Assembly (NCBI RefSeq): GCF_003351345.1
Contig: NZ_QQTO01000034.1
Coordinates: forward strand, 124,001 to 188,000
DNA length: 64,000 nt
From: Allobosea caraganae
GTDB taxonomy: Bacteria > Pseudomonadota > Alphaproteobacteria > Rhizobiales > Beijerinckiaceae
Direction of reading: 5' to 3'
Shown here: positions 45,901 through 54,057 of the stretch, piece by piece
Layout of the letters: every line of letters begins with the position of its first letter
Position numbering within the stretch: position 1 is the stretch's first letter
Translations under genes and position numbers: made by a program
The notes under the pieces: model-generated
The model's database searches: none
What the model saw: the letters and a program-made list of their open reading frames with translations, nothing else
Told to the model about the DNA's origin: nothing

Positions 45901-46358
45901 CCATCGATGCCGCCGTGGCCACGGCCTATGGCTGGCCGGTCGATCTCAGCGACGAGGACATCCTCGCCCGGCTCGTCCAGCTCAATCGTGAGCGGGCGCG
46001 GGAGGAGGCCCGCGGCGAGGTGCGCTGGCTGCGGCCGGATTATCAGCGCCCGCGCTTCGGTCGCGACGGCAAGGGCGGCGAGCAAGTCGAAGCCGCGGAG
46101 CTTGTCGTGGCTGCGCCGGTTGCAGCCGGCAGGCCGAGTTTTCCTGTCGCACCGGTCGAGCGGGTCGCGGCCGTGCTGGGAGCGCTCGCCACCTCAGTGG
46201 CGCCGCTCGACGAAGCGCAGATCGCGCTCGGCTTCAGGCAGGGGCTCAGGATCAAGGGCGCGGTGCGCGGCATCCTGATCTCGCTCGCCCGCGTCGGCGA
46301 GGTCTCGACCAGCGATGGCGGGCGCAGCTTCTCGCGCCGGCTGAGGGCCAGCGGCTAG
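42939..46358 (+). CDS. MmeI-like type IIL restriction-modification enzyme (class I SAM DNA methyltransferase)
   Basis: I chose ATG 42939, which has GGGAG 8 bases upstream, giving 1139 aa. The N-terminal nuclease shows Asp80 in RIDLYS and Glu90-x-Lys92 in VLEAKQ, the D-x9-ExK spacing of MmeI. The helical spacer is followed by a methyltransferase with motif I VLDPACGTGNFLHVA and motif IV FIVGNPPFMGG, typical of N6-adenine modification. A target-recognition domain and C-terminal helices follow. In this family one polypeptide cuts and methylates, one strand being modified. Residues for both activities look intact, so it is likely a working defence enzyme. No separate specificity or nuclease gene is nearby. 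Its recognition site cannot be read from sequence. Confidence 0.85.
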   Translation: MSGGGAGASSAEVEAFVARWRISEGAERAAYAQFLDEFCALLGVGGPQPPTSDPEAVTYRFEYPVKFHDAAGGSSTGRIDLYSKGCFVLEAKQSRLKGGSKEVLPAQGDLPLAEPAGPRGRRGADRAWDVLMLNARRQAEDYAKALPAAHGWPPFLIICDVGHCFEFYADFTGQGKNYVQFPDRQSYRVYLDDLHKPEIRQRIATIWTEPQTLDPTRYAARVTRGIAERLAAVSKALERQHDPEEVALFLMRCLFTMFAEDVALIRKDSFKTLLRECRDDPSSFLPLVSELWQAMDKGEYSTSVRERMKRFNGKLYEDARVFPLGREEIGELLAAAEHDWKEVEPAIFGTLLEQALDPTERARLGAHYTPRAYVERLVVETVIAPLREDWRAVLGAAQQARDTGDAKKALVLVEGFHAELCRTRVLDPACGTGNFLHVAQELMKKLEAEVLEAAGELGSRERLGGIADLYVGPHQFLGMDMNRRAVAIADLVLWIGHLQWHFRTRGLASREPILEKLDHIYKRDAVLCWDGWPIPQWLDGKEALPNPRRPDWPEAEFIVGNPPFMGGKDIRARQGDAYVEALRAAHPQMNESADLVMYWWDRAAELLTRTGTVLRRFGFVTTNSITQVFQRRVVERHLNAKKPVSLLLAIPDHPWTKAGRDTAAVRIAMTVVAAGRHEGRLREVVSEAALDTDQPEIELSERVGRISADLSVGADVTQAAGLLANEGLSSRGMMLFGAGFIVTEVEARALGLGRREGLEKYIRQYRNGRDLMAKPRGVMVIDLFGQSSEQVRERFPEVYQHVLRTVKIERDRNRDADIKKRWWLFGRTRDEIRPALVNLQRYIATVETAKHRVFQFLDRSILPDNMLVAVGLSDAFHLGVLSSRFHSTWALRAGGWLGIGNDPRYSKSRCFDPFPFPDATETQKQAIRKPTELLDALRKLVLDEHPDLTLTRLYNVREAIRAGRRLTPAEADIRDRGFVLILNEHHDAIDAAVATAYGWPVDLSDEDILARLVQLNRERAREEARGEVRWLRPDYQRPRFGRDGKGGEQVEAAELVVAAPVAAGRPSFPVAPVERVAAVLGALATSVAPLDEAQIALGFRQGLRIKGAVRGILISLARVGEVSTSDGGRSFSRRLRASG

Positions 46359-46552
46359 ATGGCGTGGCCGACCGTGCGGGTGTAGGCTTCCGCGACCTTG
46401 CCTTCGGCGGTATGCGCACCCCATGTCCATGCGACCGCCGTTCCAGGTGCCGAAGCGCCATCGCGCTCCGGATCGGTAATGATGGAAGCAACGTCGAGTG
46501 GCGCGCTTCGGTTGCCCGGAAGCCGCGCCCAAACGAGTGGAAGGAGGCCAGT

Positions 46553-47020
46553 ATGAGCCGCGCCTTCGTCAAGGAAGCGGGGGAAACCGAGGTTTTCGAG
46601 GCCATGCCGGACAGGCCGGTCTCGCCGCATCCCAACCTGGTGACGCCGGAGGGTCTTGCCTGGATCGAGTCCGAACTGGCGCGCTGGCAGGCGGCGCATG
46701 CCGAGGCGCTCGCCGGCGACGACAGGGCCGAGATCGCCCAGACCAGGCGCGAGTTCCGCTACTGGACGGCGCGGCGCGCCAGCGCCCAACTCGTCCCGCC
46801 GCCGGTCCAGCATGACCAGGTCCGCTTCGGCTCGACCGTGACGATCGCGCGCGGCGATGGCAGGCAGCAGAACTGGCGGCTCGTCGGCGAGGACGAGGCC
46901 GAGCCGGCGCAGGGCACGCTGCCCTATGTCGCCCCACTGGCCGGAGCGGTGATGGGCAAGTCGGTGGGTGATCGCGCTACGATCGGCACGGAGGCGGTCG
47001 AGATCGTCGCGATCGCGTAA
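46553..47020 (+). CDS. GreA/GreB family elongation factor
   Basis: This 155-aa protein starts at ATG 46553 with a perfect AAGGAGG 5 bases upstream. The N-terminal half is a short helical hairpin (GLAWIESELARWQAAHAEAL, EIAQTRREFRYWTARRASAQ). The C-terminal half is the FKBP-like fold that contacts RNA polymerase, with VRFGSTVTIARGDGRQQNWRLVGEDEAEPAQGTLPYVAPLAGAVMGKSVGD. True GreA reactivates stalled polymerase through acidic residues at the coil tip; this coil is shorter than usual, so it may instead be a competitor such as a Gfh-like or Rnk-like factor. It stands alone after the MmeI-like gene. Confidence 0.8.
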   Translation: MSRAFVKEAGETEVFEAMPDRPVSPHPNLVTPEGLAWIESELARWQAAHAEALAGDDRAEIAQTRREFRYWTARRASAQLVPPPVQHDQVRFGSTVTIARGDGRQQNWRLVGEDEAEPAQGTLPYVAPLAGAVMGKSVGDRATIGTEAVEIVAIA

Positions 47021-47040
47021 CAGGCTGCTGCGATGCTAGA

Positions 47041-47143
47041 GCATCGGACCGAAAAGTGGAATCCGGTTTTCGGGAAAATCCGATGCAATAACAAAAGCCT
47101 AGATCGCTACTTTGCGTCCGAAAGGACGCACGGCGATCTAGGC
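47041..47143. repeat. Dispersed palindrome and adjoining long hairpin
   Basis: GCATCGGA at 47041-47048 pairs with TCCGATGC at 47079-47086 in an element type common in related genomes. Immediately after, GCCTAGATCGC (47098-47108) pairs with GCGATCTAGGC (47133-47143), enclosing an inner GCGTCC/GGACGC stem with a GAAA loop. The second hairpin ends 30 bases before the TPR gene start and could shape its translation. Confidence 0.65.
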
Positions 47144-47173
47144 ATGGTCGCGCCGCAACCTCCGGAGCCTGCC

Positions 47174-47629
47174 ATGCATCTTCGCCGGGCCTTCGCGCCT
47201 CTCGCCCTCGTCGCCCTGCTGTTTGGCTCGGGCGCGGCGCACGCCGTCGGCTCGGACTGGACCTATCTCGACCAGGACCCCGATTACCGCCAGGCCCGGC
47301 GCTGGATCGAGGAGAAGAACTACGCCGGTGCCATCGAGAAGCTGATGGAGCTGGCCAAGAGCCAGCCCAATTCGTCCGAGCTGCTCAACTGGATCGCCTA
47401 TTCGCACCGCAAGCTGAAGAACTACCCGGTCTCCAAGCAGTTCTACGACGCGGCCCTTCAGCGCGACCCCACCTTCCTGCCCGCGCTCGAATATCAGGGC
47501 GAATGGTTTTTGGAGACCGGCGACACGGCCTCGGCCAAGGCCAATCTGGAGAAGCTCGCCAAGCTCTGCGGCCGCTGCCACGAATGGCAGGACCTGAACG
47601 AGGCCATCGCCAAGGTCGAGGCGAAGTGA
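47174..47629 (+). CDS. Periplasmic tetratricopeptide-repeat protein
   Basis: This 151-aa protein has a signal peptide (MHLRRAFAPLALVALLFGSG, cleaved near AHA). Three helix pairs of TPR type follow, seen as SSELLNWIAYSHRKLKNYPVS and FLPALEYQGEWFLETGDTAS. A CGRC pair near the C terminus could form a disulfide or bind metal. Such proteins mediate protein-protein contacts in the periplasm. I chose ATG 47174 for the signal peptide; an earlier ATG at 47144 lies at the hairpin edge. Partner unknown. Confidence 0.8.
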   Translation: MHLRRAFAPLALVALLFGSGAAHAVGSDWTYLDQDPDYRQARRWIEEKNYAGAIEKLMELAKSQPNSSELLNWIAYSHRKLKNYPVSKQFYDAALQRDPTFLPALEYQGEWFLETGDTASAKANLEKLAKLCGRCHEWQDLNEAIAKVEAK

Positions 47630-47638
47630 GTTCTGCGC

Positions 47639-48025
47639 TCAGGCGTTCGGCCCGCCCTCGATATCCGCGGCCCAGATCAGCGCCGCCTCGAACTCCTCCG
47701 GCTTGAAGGCCTTGATCTCGACATAGGGCACCAGCGGGCTGGCGATCGAGGCGAGTGTCGCGATCCAGCCCTTGTTGCTGATGATCGCCTCGCGCGGAAA
47801 GCGCTTGAGCTCGGACAGCTTGCTGAAGCTGTAGCGCAGGTCCTTCGCCGTCGCCCTGAAGGTGATGTCGTGGAAGCCGGTCAGGTCGGCCAGCACGCCG
47901 ATCTTCTCATGCCGCTGAAGCCGCGCCTCGATATCGGCGATGATGCCGTCATAGTCCTCCGGGGTCAGCGTGCCGGAGAGGCGATAGGCCGCGACATGGT
48001 CGGGCGCGGCGAGGATCTCGAACAT
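47639..48025 (-). CDS. STAS/SEC14 (SpoIIAA-like) domain protein
   Basis: This 128-aa soluble protein belongs to the SpoIIAA-like family: MFEILAAPDHVAAYRLSGTL, IIADIEARLQRHEKIGVLADLTG and RYSFSKLSELKRFPREAIIS. These proteins adopt a STAS/SEC14-like fold and may bind lipids or other proteins; their role is mostly unknown. It converges with the TPR gene, 9 bases between stops. Start ATG 48025 follows GAGACTGCC. Confidence 0.8.
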   Translation of the reverse strand: MFEILAAPDHVAAYRLSGTLTPEDYDGIIADIEARLQRHEKIGVLADLTGFHDITFRATAKDLRYSFSKLSELKRFPREAIISNKGWIATLASIASPLVPYVEIKAFKPEEFEAALIWAADIEGGPNA

Positions 48026-48098
48026 GGCAGTCTCCCTGGAGCGATCTCCGGGGAATGAAACGCGCGGAAACGGGTGAGGTTTCGGAACGGCGCTGCGG

Positions 48099-48821
48099 CT
48101 ATTTCATCGCGACGATGATCAGCAGGAAGGCCAGCAGCAGCAGGAGCAGTTTCAGGCTCCAGTTGATGCGGCGCAGCTCGTCCGAGACCGGATCGTCAGG
48201 CAGCTCGTCCTCCGCCGGCGCGGCGAGGAGGGGCTGCGGCTCGGCCGGGCTCTCGGCCGCGTTGCCCCAGTCGATGCTTTCGACCAGCCCGCGCGCGCCG
48301 GCGCTGCGCTGCCCGCCCGGCTCGAGACCGAGATGCCAGCTCACCGGCAGGGCCGGGCTGGCGTCGCGCTCCTCCTCGCGCACCCACAGGCTCGTGGTGG
48401 CGCTCAGCGAAAGATGCTCGGCCGCACCAGTGAGGATGTCGCGCTTCAGCGCCTCGAACAGCGTGGCCGGCCCCCAGAGTTCGGCGACATAGCCGCTCTC
48501 ATCGTCGCGATAGCCCAGCGTCAGCAGGATGCGCGCCTCGCCGCCGGCCGGCAGCGGCCGCAGCACCAGGGCGATCGTGCCGGCGCTGCCTTCGAAGCCG
48601 GCCCGCCCCAGGCTGTCGCCGCTGACCCGCGCATCGCCCTCGATCCGGCTGGTCTCGCGCAGGCCGTCATCCGCGCGGGCAAAGCCGGCGACGATCCGCA
48701 GGCTCGAAGCCTCCAGGCGCAAATGCCGGCCGATGCCCTGGACGAAGCGCCCGGCGACGCCGGTGATCGACATCCGGCCCTCGCTCATCGAGACGGCCCG
48801 CGCTGTTCCGTCCTGAATCAT
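48099..48821 (-). CDS. Hypothetical tail-anchored protein, 240 aa
   Basis: I used ATG 48821 because GGGAGCG precedes it. The N-terminal 170 residues are beta-rich with few Cys, and contain AGTIALVLRPLPAGGEARIL. A Pro/Ala/Glu-rich linker follows. The last 22 residues are a membrane helix (LKLLLLLLAFLLIIVAMK), so it is probably a tail anchor with the main domain in the cytoplasm. No family is recognised. It diverges from the GST gene across 124 bases. Confidence 0.55.
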   Translation of the reverse strand: MIQDGTARAVSMSEGRMSITGVAGRFVQGIGRHLRLEASSLRIVAGFARADDGLRETSRIEGDARVSGDSLGRAGFEGSAGTIALVLRPLPAGGEARILLTLGYRDDESGYVAELWGPATLFEALKRDILTGAAEHLSLSATTSLWVREEERDASPALPVSWHLGLEPGGQRSAGARGLVESIDWGNAAESPAEPQPLLAAPAEDELPDDPVSDELRRINWSLKLLLLLLAFLLIIVAMK

Positions 48822-48945
48822 CACGCTCCCGCCCCATCCCGGCGCCAAGCTCACAGAACTTTGCGTCAGGAGCAACCGGGACGTGCCGTTGCGCGGGCTG
48901 GATCAACCGCTACTCTCGCGCGCAACCAGAATTCGGAGGAAGCCC

Positions 48946-49578
48946 ATGTCTGACGAACTCGTCTTCTACACCAACCCGATGTCGCGCGGCCGGATCGTGC
49001 GCTGGATGCTGGAGGAGGTCGGCCAGCCCTATCGCACCGAGATCATGGGCTTCGGCCCGCCGATGAAGGGCGCGCTGTACAAGGCGATCAATCCGATGGG
49101 CAAGGTGCCGGCGCTGAAGCATGGCGATGTCGTCGTCACCGAATGCGCCGCGATCTGCGCCTATCTTGCCGACGCCTTCCCGCAGGCGGGGCTGGCGCCG
49201 GAGCCTGGCAGCAAGCTGCGCGGCCCCTATTACCGCTGGCTCTTCTTCGGCGCGGGGCCGACCGAAGCGTCGGTGACCAACAAGGCGCTCGGCTTCGAAA
49301 TCCCGCCTGAACGCAGCCGTATGTGCGGCTATGGCAGCTTTAGCGACGTCATGGACACGCTGGAGAGCGCGGTGACGCAGGGCGACTACCTGCTCGGCGA
49401 CAGGTTCAGCGCGGCCGACGTCTATCTCGGCGCGCAGATCGGCTGGGGCCTGCAATTCGGCTCGATGGAGCGGCGTCCGGCTTTTGAGGCCTATGCCGAG
49501 CGCATCGCCGCCCGCCCAGCCGCGATCCGGGCCAACGAGATCGACAATGCGTTGATGCCGGAGCAGAAGGCGGGGTGA
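48946..49578 (+). CDS. Glutathione S-transferase family protein
   Basis: This 210-aa protein has a thioredoxin-like N-terminal domain with FYTNPMSRGRIVRWMLEEVG, where Ser in the MSRG turn is the likely glutathione-activating residue, and the cis-Pro segment NPMGKVPALKHGD followed by TECAAICAYLADAF. The C-terminal half is helical, with DYLLGDRFSAADVYLGAQIGW. The start at 48946 has GGAGGAAG. It likely conjugates or reduces an unknown electrophile. Confidence 0.88.
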   Translation: MSDELVFYTNPMSRGRIVRWMLEEVGQPYRTEIMGFGPPMKGALYKAINPMGKVPALKHGDVVVTECAAICAYLADAFPQAGLAPEPGSKLRGPYYRWLFFGAGPTEASVTNKALGFEIPPERSRMCGYGSFSDVMDTLESAVTQGDYLLGDRFSAADVYLGAQIGWGLQFGSMERRPAFEAYAERIAARPAAIRANEIDNALMPEQKAG

Positions 49579-49611
49579 TTTAGCACCGCCGAGTGGGAGA
49601 GGGCAGGTTGT

Positions 49612-49923
49612 TCAATAGCCCTCATCGGCGATCAGCGCCTCGACATCCCTGCCGCGCGCAAAGACCCGCAAGATCGTGATCCCGTTCCCGGTCACGACAA
49701 AAGCGATCGTGGCCTGCCGGCGGTAGCCGACGAAACGCAGGCCCGGCCGCAAATCGTCCCGGCGCGTTCCCCTCTCGGGGAACGTCTCGAAGCTCAGGCA
49801 ATAGGCATAGAGCTTGGCGACATGGTCGCGCGCGATGCGCTCGCCGGCGACGGGATGGAGATAGTCGAACATATCCTGCAGGTCCTGAACGGCCTGCCCG
49901 GCGAACCTGACCGTCCCGCCCAT
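49612..49923 (-). CDS. Type II toxin, RelE/ParE family
   Basis: This 103-aa protein has the ParE fold features FAGQAVQDLQDMFDYLHPVAG and FETFPERGTRRDDLRPGLRFVGYRRQATIAF, ending with ITILRVFARGRDVEALI. ParE toxins block DNA gyrase, RelE relatives cut mRNA; the sequence alone suggests the ParE side. It follows its antitoxin by 10 bases. Confidence 0.82.
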   Translation of the reverse strand: MGGTVRFAGQAVQDLQDMFDYLHPVAGERIARDHVAKLYAYCLSFETFPERGTRRDDLRPGLRFVGYRRQATIAFVVTGNGITILRVFARGRDVEALIADEGY

Positions 49924-49933
49924 CCGTCAGCGG

Positions 49934-50200
49934 CTACTTGCGGTCGATATGGGCGGCGATTTTCGCCCAGGCCTCGCTGGCGGAGAGGGTGCTGCCGGGA
50001 TCGGCCATCACGGCGTCGTAGGTCGGAACCACCTCGTCCCGGAGCCATTTCTCGACGGCGGCGTCGCGGGCGGCGAGAACGCGCAGGCCGTCGCGGATGA
50101 CCTCGCTTTCGGTGGCGTATTCGCCTGAGGCGACTTTCGCCTTCACCATCTGCGCCATCTCATGCGGCAAGGTGATGCTGAGGGATTGGGTCGTGCGCAT
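49934..50200 (-). CDS. Type II antitoxin, ParD family
   Basis: This 88-aa protein begins with a ribbon-helix-helix DNA-binding region, TQSLSITLPHEMAQMVKAKVASGEYATESEVIRDGLRVL, that represses its own operon. The C-terminal tail wraps the toxin. AGGAG lies 8 bases before the start and a TATAAG-like -10 sits at 50224-50229. It forms a toxin-antitoxin module with the downstream ParE gene. Confidence 0.85.
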   Translation of the reverse strand: MRTTQSLSITLPHEMAQMVKAKVASGEYATESEVIRDGLRVLAARDAAVEKWLRDEVVPTYDAVMADPGSTLSASEAWAKIAAHIDRK

Positions 50201-50431
50201 GCCCGAACTCCTGCGGCTGGCATCTTATAACATGGCGCACGATTAAATCCTATCAATCTCGGCAGTGAGGGCAGGGAGTCCGTGCCCCGCACTCAGCGCA
50301 TGCCGCGCCGGGCTGAAGCCGGGTTGTCCTGCGTTTGCCGATTCCGTTATCCTACGTAAATCGGCCGGCTATTTCGCCGGCCGCTCCCGTTTCGCGGGAT
50401 ATCGGGACATCTCTCCCGGCAGCAGGCAGAC

Positions 50432-51667
50432 ATGACCGAGACCTCCGCCGCCGTGCCGCGCCATGGCATGGGCTTTTATCCTTTCGTGAGCATGATGGCG
50501 GCGCTGATGGCGACGAACGCGCTCGCCATCGATGCGATGCTGCCGGCCCTGCCGCAGATCGGGGCTGCGCTCGGCATCACCGAGCCGAACGACCGGCAAT
50601 GGATCATCACGGCCTACCTGCTCGGCTTCGGCGTCTCCCAGATCATCTACGGCACCTTGTCGGATCGTTTCGGGCGCAGGCCGGTGCTGATGTTCGGGCT
50701 GGTGATCTATGTCGCGGCCAGCGTCCTGGCGTCCTTTGCCGGCTCTTTCCAGATGATGATGTTCGCCCGCGTGCTCCAGGGCGTCGGCGCGGCGGCGACG
50801 CGGGTGCTCGCGGTCTCGATCGTGCGCGACTGCTATTCCGGCCGCGACATGGCCCGCGTCATGTCGCTGGCGATGATCGTCTTCCTCGCCGTGCCGATCC
50901 TGGCGCCCTCGATCGGCCAGGCGATCCTCTGGGTCGCGCCCTGGCGCTGGATTTTTGGCGTGCTCACCACCTTCGGGGCAGTCGTGCTGCTCTGGGCGGC
51001 GCTGAAGCTGCCGGAGACGCAGCATCCGGAAGACCGCAAGCCGATCGAGTTCCGCTCGATCGTCGCCGCCTTCCGGGTCACGCTGACGACGCGCATCTCG
51101 GTCGGCTACATGCTGGCGATGGGCTTCGTGCTCGGCGGGCTCTTCGGTTTCATCAACTCGGCGCAGCAGGTTTTTGGCGACGTCTTCCATGCGCTGGACT
51201 GGTTCACCACCATCTTCGCGCTGATCGCCGGCTGCATGGCCGTCGCCTCACTGGTCAATGCGCGCATCGTCGGCCGGCTCGGCATGCGCCGCGTCTCGCA
51301 CGGTGCGCTGCTCGGCTTCATCGGGCTGACCGGCCTGCACGCGATCCTGGCCGCCTCGGGCCATGAATATCTCTGGCTCTTCGCCATCCTGCAGGGCGGC
51401 ACGATGTTCTGCTTCGGCCTGCTCGCGCCGAACTTCAACGCCATGGCGATGGACCCGCTCGGCCATGTCGCCGGCACGGCCTCCTCGGTCCAGGGCTTCG
51501 TCACCACGGTCGGCGGCGCGCTGCTCGGCTTCTACATCGGCCAGCACTTCAACGGCACGGTGGTGCCGTTGACGCTCGGCTTCTCGATCTGCGGCGTGAT
51601 CGCGCTGGTGATCGTGCTGATCGCCGAGAAGGGCCGGCTCTTCCATCCTGCGGCCGGGCGGAGCTAG
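50432..51667 (+). CDS. Multidrug efflux MFS transporter (Bcr/CflA family)
   Basis: This 411-aa transporter has twelve predicted membrane helices. TNALAIDAMLPALPQIGAAL is the family's first helix with the conserved D and P, GTLSDRFGRRPVLMFGL is the motif A loop, and ARVLQGVGAAATRVLAVSIVRDCY is the antiporter-type motif in helix 4-5. Members export drugs or cysteine by proton antiport. It stands alone; the promoter lies in 50201-50431 between it and the divergent parD gene. Confidence 0.9.
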   Translation: MTETSAAVPRHGMGFYPFVSMMAALMATNALAIDAMLPALPQIGAALGITEPNDRQWIITAYLLGFGVSQIIYGTLSDRFGRRPVLMFGLVIYVAASVLASFAGSFQMMMFARVLQGVGAAATRVLAVSIVRDCYSGRDMARVMSLAMIVFLAVPILAPSIGQAILWVAPWRWIFGVLTTFGAVVLLWAALKLPETQHPEDRKPIEFRSIVAAFRVTLTTRISVGYMLAMGFVLGGLFGFINSAQQVFGDVFHALDWFTTIFALIAGCMAVASLVNARIVGRLGMRRVSHGALLGFIGLTGLHAILAASGHEYLWLFAILQGGTMFCFGLLAPNFNAMAMDPLGHVAGTASSVQGFVTTVGGALLGFYIGQHFNGTVVPLTLGFSICGVIALVIVLIAEKGRLFHPAAGRS

Positions 51668-51703
51668 CGGGCGCTCGCGGGGTGCGAGCAGCGCTCCGGT
51701 TCG

Positions 51704-53395
51704 TCACTCCTTGCCGGCATTATCGGCCGCGGGCGCCGGATGCGGCAGCGGCGGCTGCGCGCCGTTCAGCAGCGCGTCCACCGGATTGGCGCCGGTGAAT
51801 CCCGCTTGCGACATCAGCGCGTCCAGTATCGGCTTCTGCGCGCCGTAGCTCAGCAACTGGCTGCTGAGATCGGAGATCGGGCTGCTGCCACCTGAGGCGG
51901 TGCCTCCGGAATTGAACGCGCCGAGCAGGCCGCCGGCGCTGAATATCTTGATGTCGGAGATCTTCTCGATCGGCTTCATCGCCTGCTCCAGGGCTGACGG
52001 GATGACCGCGATGCGCTGCTTGGTCAGCTCGAAATCGACCATTTGCGGGGAGAGGGCGTTGCGGGCCTCGTTGAGCGCGCGTTCGCGCTTCGCCTCGGCC
52101 TCGCCGAGCTCGACAATGCCGCTGGCGCGGGCCTTGTTGGCATCGGCTTCCGCCTGCGCCTGGGTCAGCAATGCAGCTGCGAGGTTCTCGGCCGCCTCGC
52201 GCTCCGCCTCGGCCTTCACCGTGATGCCGGTCGCTGCCTGCTCCGCCTCCTTGCGGGCGTCGATGACCGCGATCTTCTTGGCGCGCTCGGCGACCTCGAC
52301 GGCGCGCGCGGTCGCGACCTGCTCCTCGGCCGTGACTGCCATGGCCTTGGCTTCTTCCGCCTTGGCCTTGGCCTGAGACTCGGCCTCGCTCTTCTGCGCC
52401 ACGGCGATCGCGGCGTCGATCCGTGCCGTCTCGGTGATGCGCTTGGCCTCGGCCTCGCTCTCCGCGATGCCGCGCGCGGCGGTGATGCGCGCCGTCTCCT
52501 TGGCCTGGTGCGCCTCCGACTCGTTCTTGGCGACGCCGCGCTCGGTCTCGAGCCGCGCGGTCTCCTCGGCCAGGCGGGCGGTCTGCTCGGCGCGGGCCTG
52601 CTCGGCGCGGGTCTCGGCGGTCTTGTTGGCGATGTCGCGCTGCTGGTTGAGTTCGGCGTCGCGCTGCTCGCGTTGGATCGTCAGGCGCTGGAGCGAGGCT
52701 TCGCGGTCCTTGGTCGCGATGGCGACCTCGTTCTCGCGCACGATCTCGTTGCGCTCGCGGCGGCGCTCTTCGGTGACGCGGGTGAGCGCGGTCAGGCCTT
52801 CGGCATCGAAGGTGTTGTTGGGGTTGAAGTGCTTGATGTCGGTCTGGTCGAGCCGCGTCAGCGAGACCGATTCCAGTTCCAGGCCGTTAGATTGCAGGTC
52901 GGCCGCGACAGCGTCCTGCACCGCCTTGACGAACTCGGAGCGCTTCTCCTGCAGGTCCTTCAGGGTCATCGTCGCGGCGACCGAGCGCAGGCCGTCGACG
53001 AACTTCGCCTCGACCAGCGTCTTCAGCAGGTCGGCATTGTTGGTGCGGTCGCCGAGCGTCTGGGCCGCCAGCGCGATGTTGTCGGCATCGGGCTTCACCC
53101 GGACGTAGAACTCCGCGGTGATGTCGGCGCGCATGCGGTCGGCGGTGATCAGCGACTCGCCCTCGCTGCGCTGGACTTCGAGCCTGAGCGTGCTGAGCTG
53201 CACCCAGGAATAGGAGTGGAAGATCGGCAGGATCAGCGAGCCGCCGTCGAGCACGACCTTCTTGCCGCCGAGCCCGGTGCGGACATAGGCCCTGTCGCGG
53301 GTCGAGCGCGTGTAGAGCGTGGCCATGACCACGCCGATGCCGATGATCAGCGCGACGGCCGTTCCAGCGATGGTGAGGACGGAAACATAATCCAT
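51704..53395 (-). CDS. Flotillin family protein
   Basis: This 563-aa protein has an N-terminal membrane helix (VLTIAGTAVALIIGIGVVMAT), an SPFH domain (residues about 35-200) with LEVQRSEGESLITADRMRADITAEFYVRVKPD, and a long Ala/Glu coiled coil. A C-terminal glycine-rich tail follows (SAGGLLGAFNSGGTASGGSS). Bacterial flotillins scaffold membrane microdomains and influence envelope stress. It is the third gene of an operon with the NfeD/YqiJ-like protein and PspA, an association known from yuaFG and yqiJK. Length and order fit the family. Confidence 0.92.
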   Translation of the reverse strand: MDYVSVLTIAGTAVALIIGIGVVMATLYTRSTRDRAYVRTGLGGKKVVLDGGSLILPIFHSYSWVQLSTLRLEVQRSEGESLITADRMRADITAEFYVRVKPDADNIALAAQTLGDRTNNADLLKTLVEAKFVDGLRSVAATMTLKDLQEKRSEFVKAVQDAVAADLQSNGLELESVSLTRLDQTDIKHFNPNNTFDAEGLTALTRVTEERRRERNEIVRENEVAIATKDREASLQRLTIQREQRDAELNQQRDIANKTAETRAEQARAEQTARLAEETARLETERGVAKNESEAHQAKETARITAARGIAESEAEAKRITETARIDAAIAVAQKSEAESQAKAKAEEAKAMAVTAEEQVATARAVEVAERAKKIAVIDARKEAEQAATGITVKAEAEREAAENLAAALLTQAQAEADANKARASGIVELGEAEAKRERALNEARNALSPQMVDFELTKQRIAVIPSALEQAMKPIEKISDIKIFSAGGLLGAFNSGGTASGGSSPISDLSSQLLSYGAQKPILDALMSQAGFTGANPVDALLNGAQPPLPHPAPAADNAGKE

Positions 53396-53418
53396 GAACG
53401 TCTTCCCCCTTATCCGGC

Positions 53419-54057
53419 TTACCTGTCCGCGCCGAGTTCCTCCGGCGCGGGAATGGCCTCGAACAATCCTGCGGAGCCGTCGACCACGAGCACGGCCGCA
53501 CCTTGCGCGATCACATGTCCCGGCGCGGCCTTCGTTCGAAGGACGTGGATGTTGCCGTGCTGGTCCTTGACGCGGACGCTGCCCGGCTTGCCCTGGTCGA
53601 GCGGGCCAAGCGTCACGATCCCGGTCAGCCCGATCAGCTCGGACTGGCTGACGGCGGCGGTCTCGTCGCCCGGGAAGATCCGCGCCGTCCAGCGCGACAG
53701 CGTCCGGGTCATCGGCGCGGCCAGCACGAGCGCGACCGGGACGGCGATCAGCGTCGGCAGCGGCGCCAGCATCGTTTTCGCGACGCCCTGAACCGCGAAG
53801 CCGGCAATGGCGAAGCAGGCCAGCCAGATCATGATCAGGATCAGCAGCGGCACGCCGCCGGTGTTGAGCCAGGACATCCAGGCGCCGAGCGGGCCATGGT
53901 CGCCATGGCCCGCGTGGTCGAGATGGAGCCCGTCATTCATCAGCGACGAGATCGACAGCCCGACGAGCGTGGCGATGATCTCGACGGCGACGAGGCCAAT
54001 GAGGATCAGCGCCGCGATCGTGAAGGGATAGAAGCCCGGCACAGTGAGCGCTGTCAT
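53419..54057 (-). CDS. Membrane protein with OB-fold domain (YqiJ/NfeD-like)
   Basis: This 212-aa protein has membrane helices near residues 12-38, 70-92 and 99-118. A soluble OB-fold follows, from about residue 140 (LIGLTGIVTLGPLDQGKPGSVRVKDQHGNIHVLRTK). A His-rich loop (DHAGHGDHG) lies between the first two helices. It is the standard partner of flotillin-type proteins. It overlaps the PspA gene by 4 bases (ATGA), and flotillin follows 23 bases later. Function is thought to be membrane-domain organisation. Confidence 0.85.
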   Translation of the reverse strand: MTALTVPGFYPFTIAALILIGLVAVEIIATLVGLSISSLMNDGLHLDHAGHGDHGPLGAWMSWLNTGGVPLLILIMIWLACFAIAGFAVQGVAKTMLAPLPTLIAVPVALVLAAPMTRTLSRWTARIFPGDETAAVSQSELIGLTGIVTLGPLDQGKPGSVRVKDQHGNIHVLRTKAAPGHVIAQGAAVLVVDGSAGLFEAIPAPEELGADR

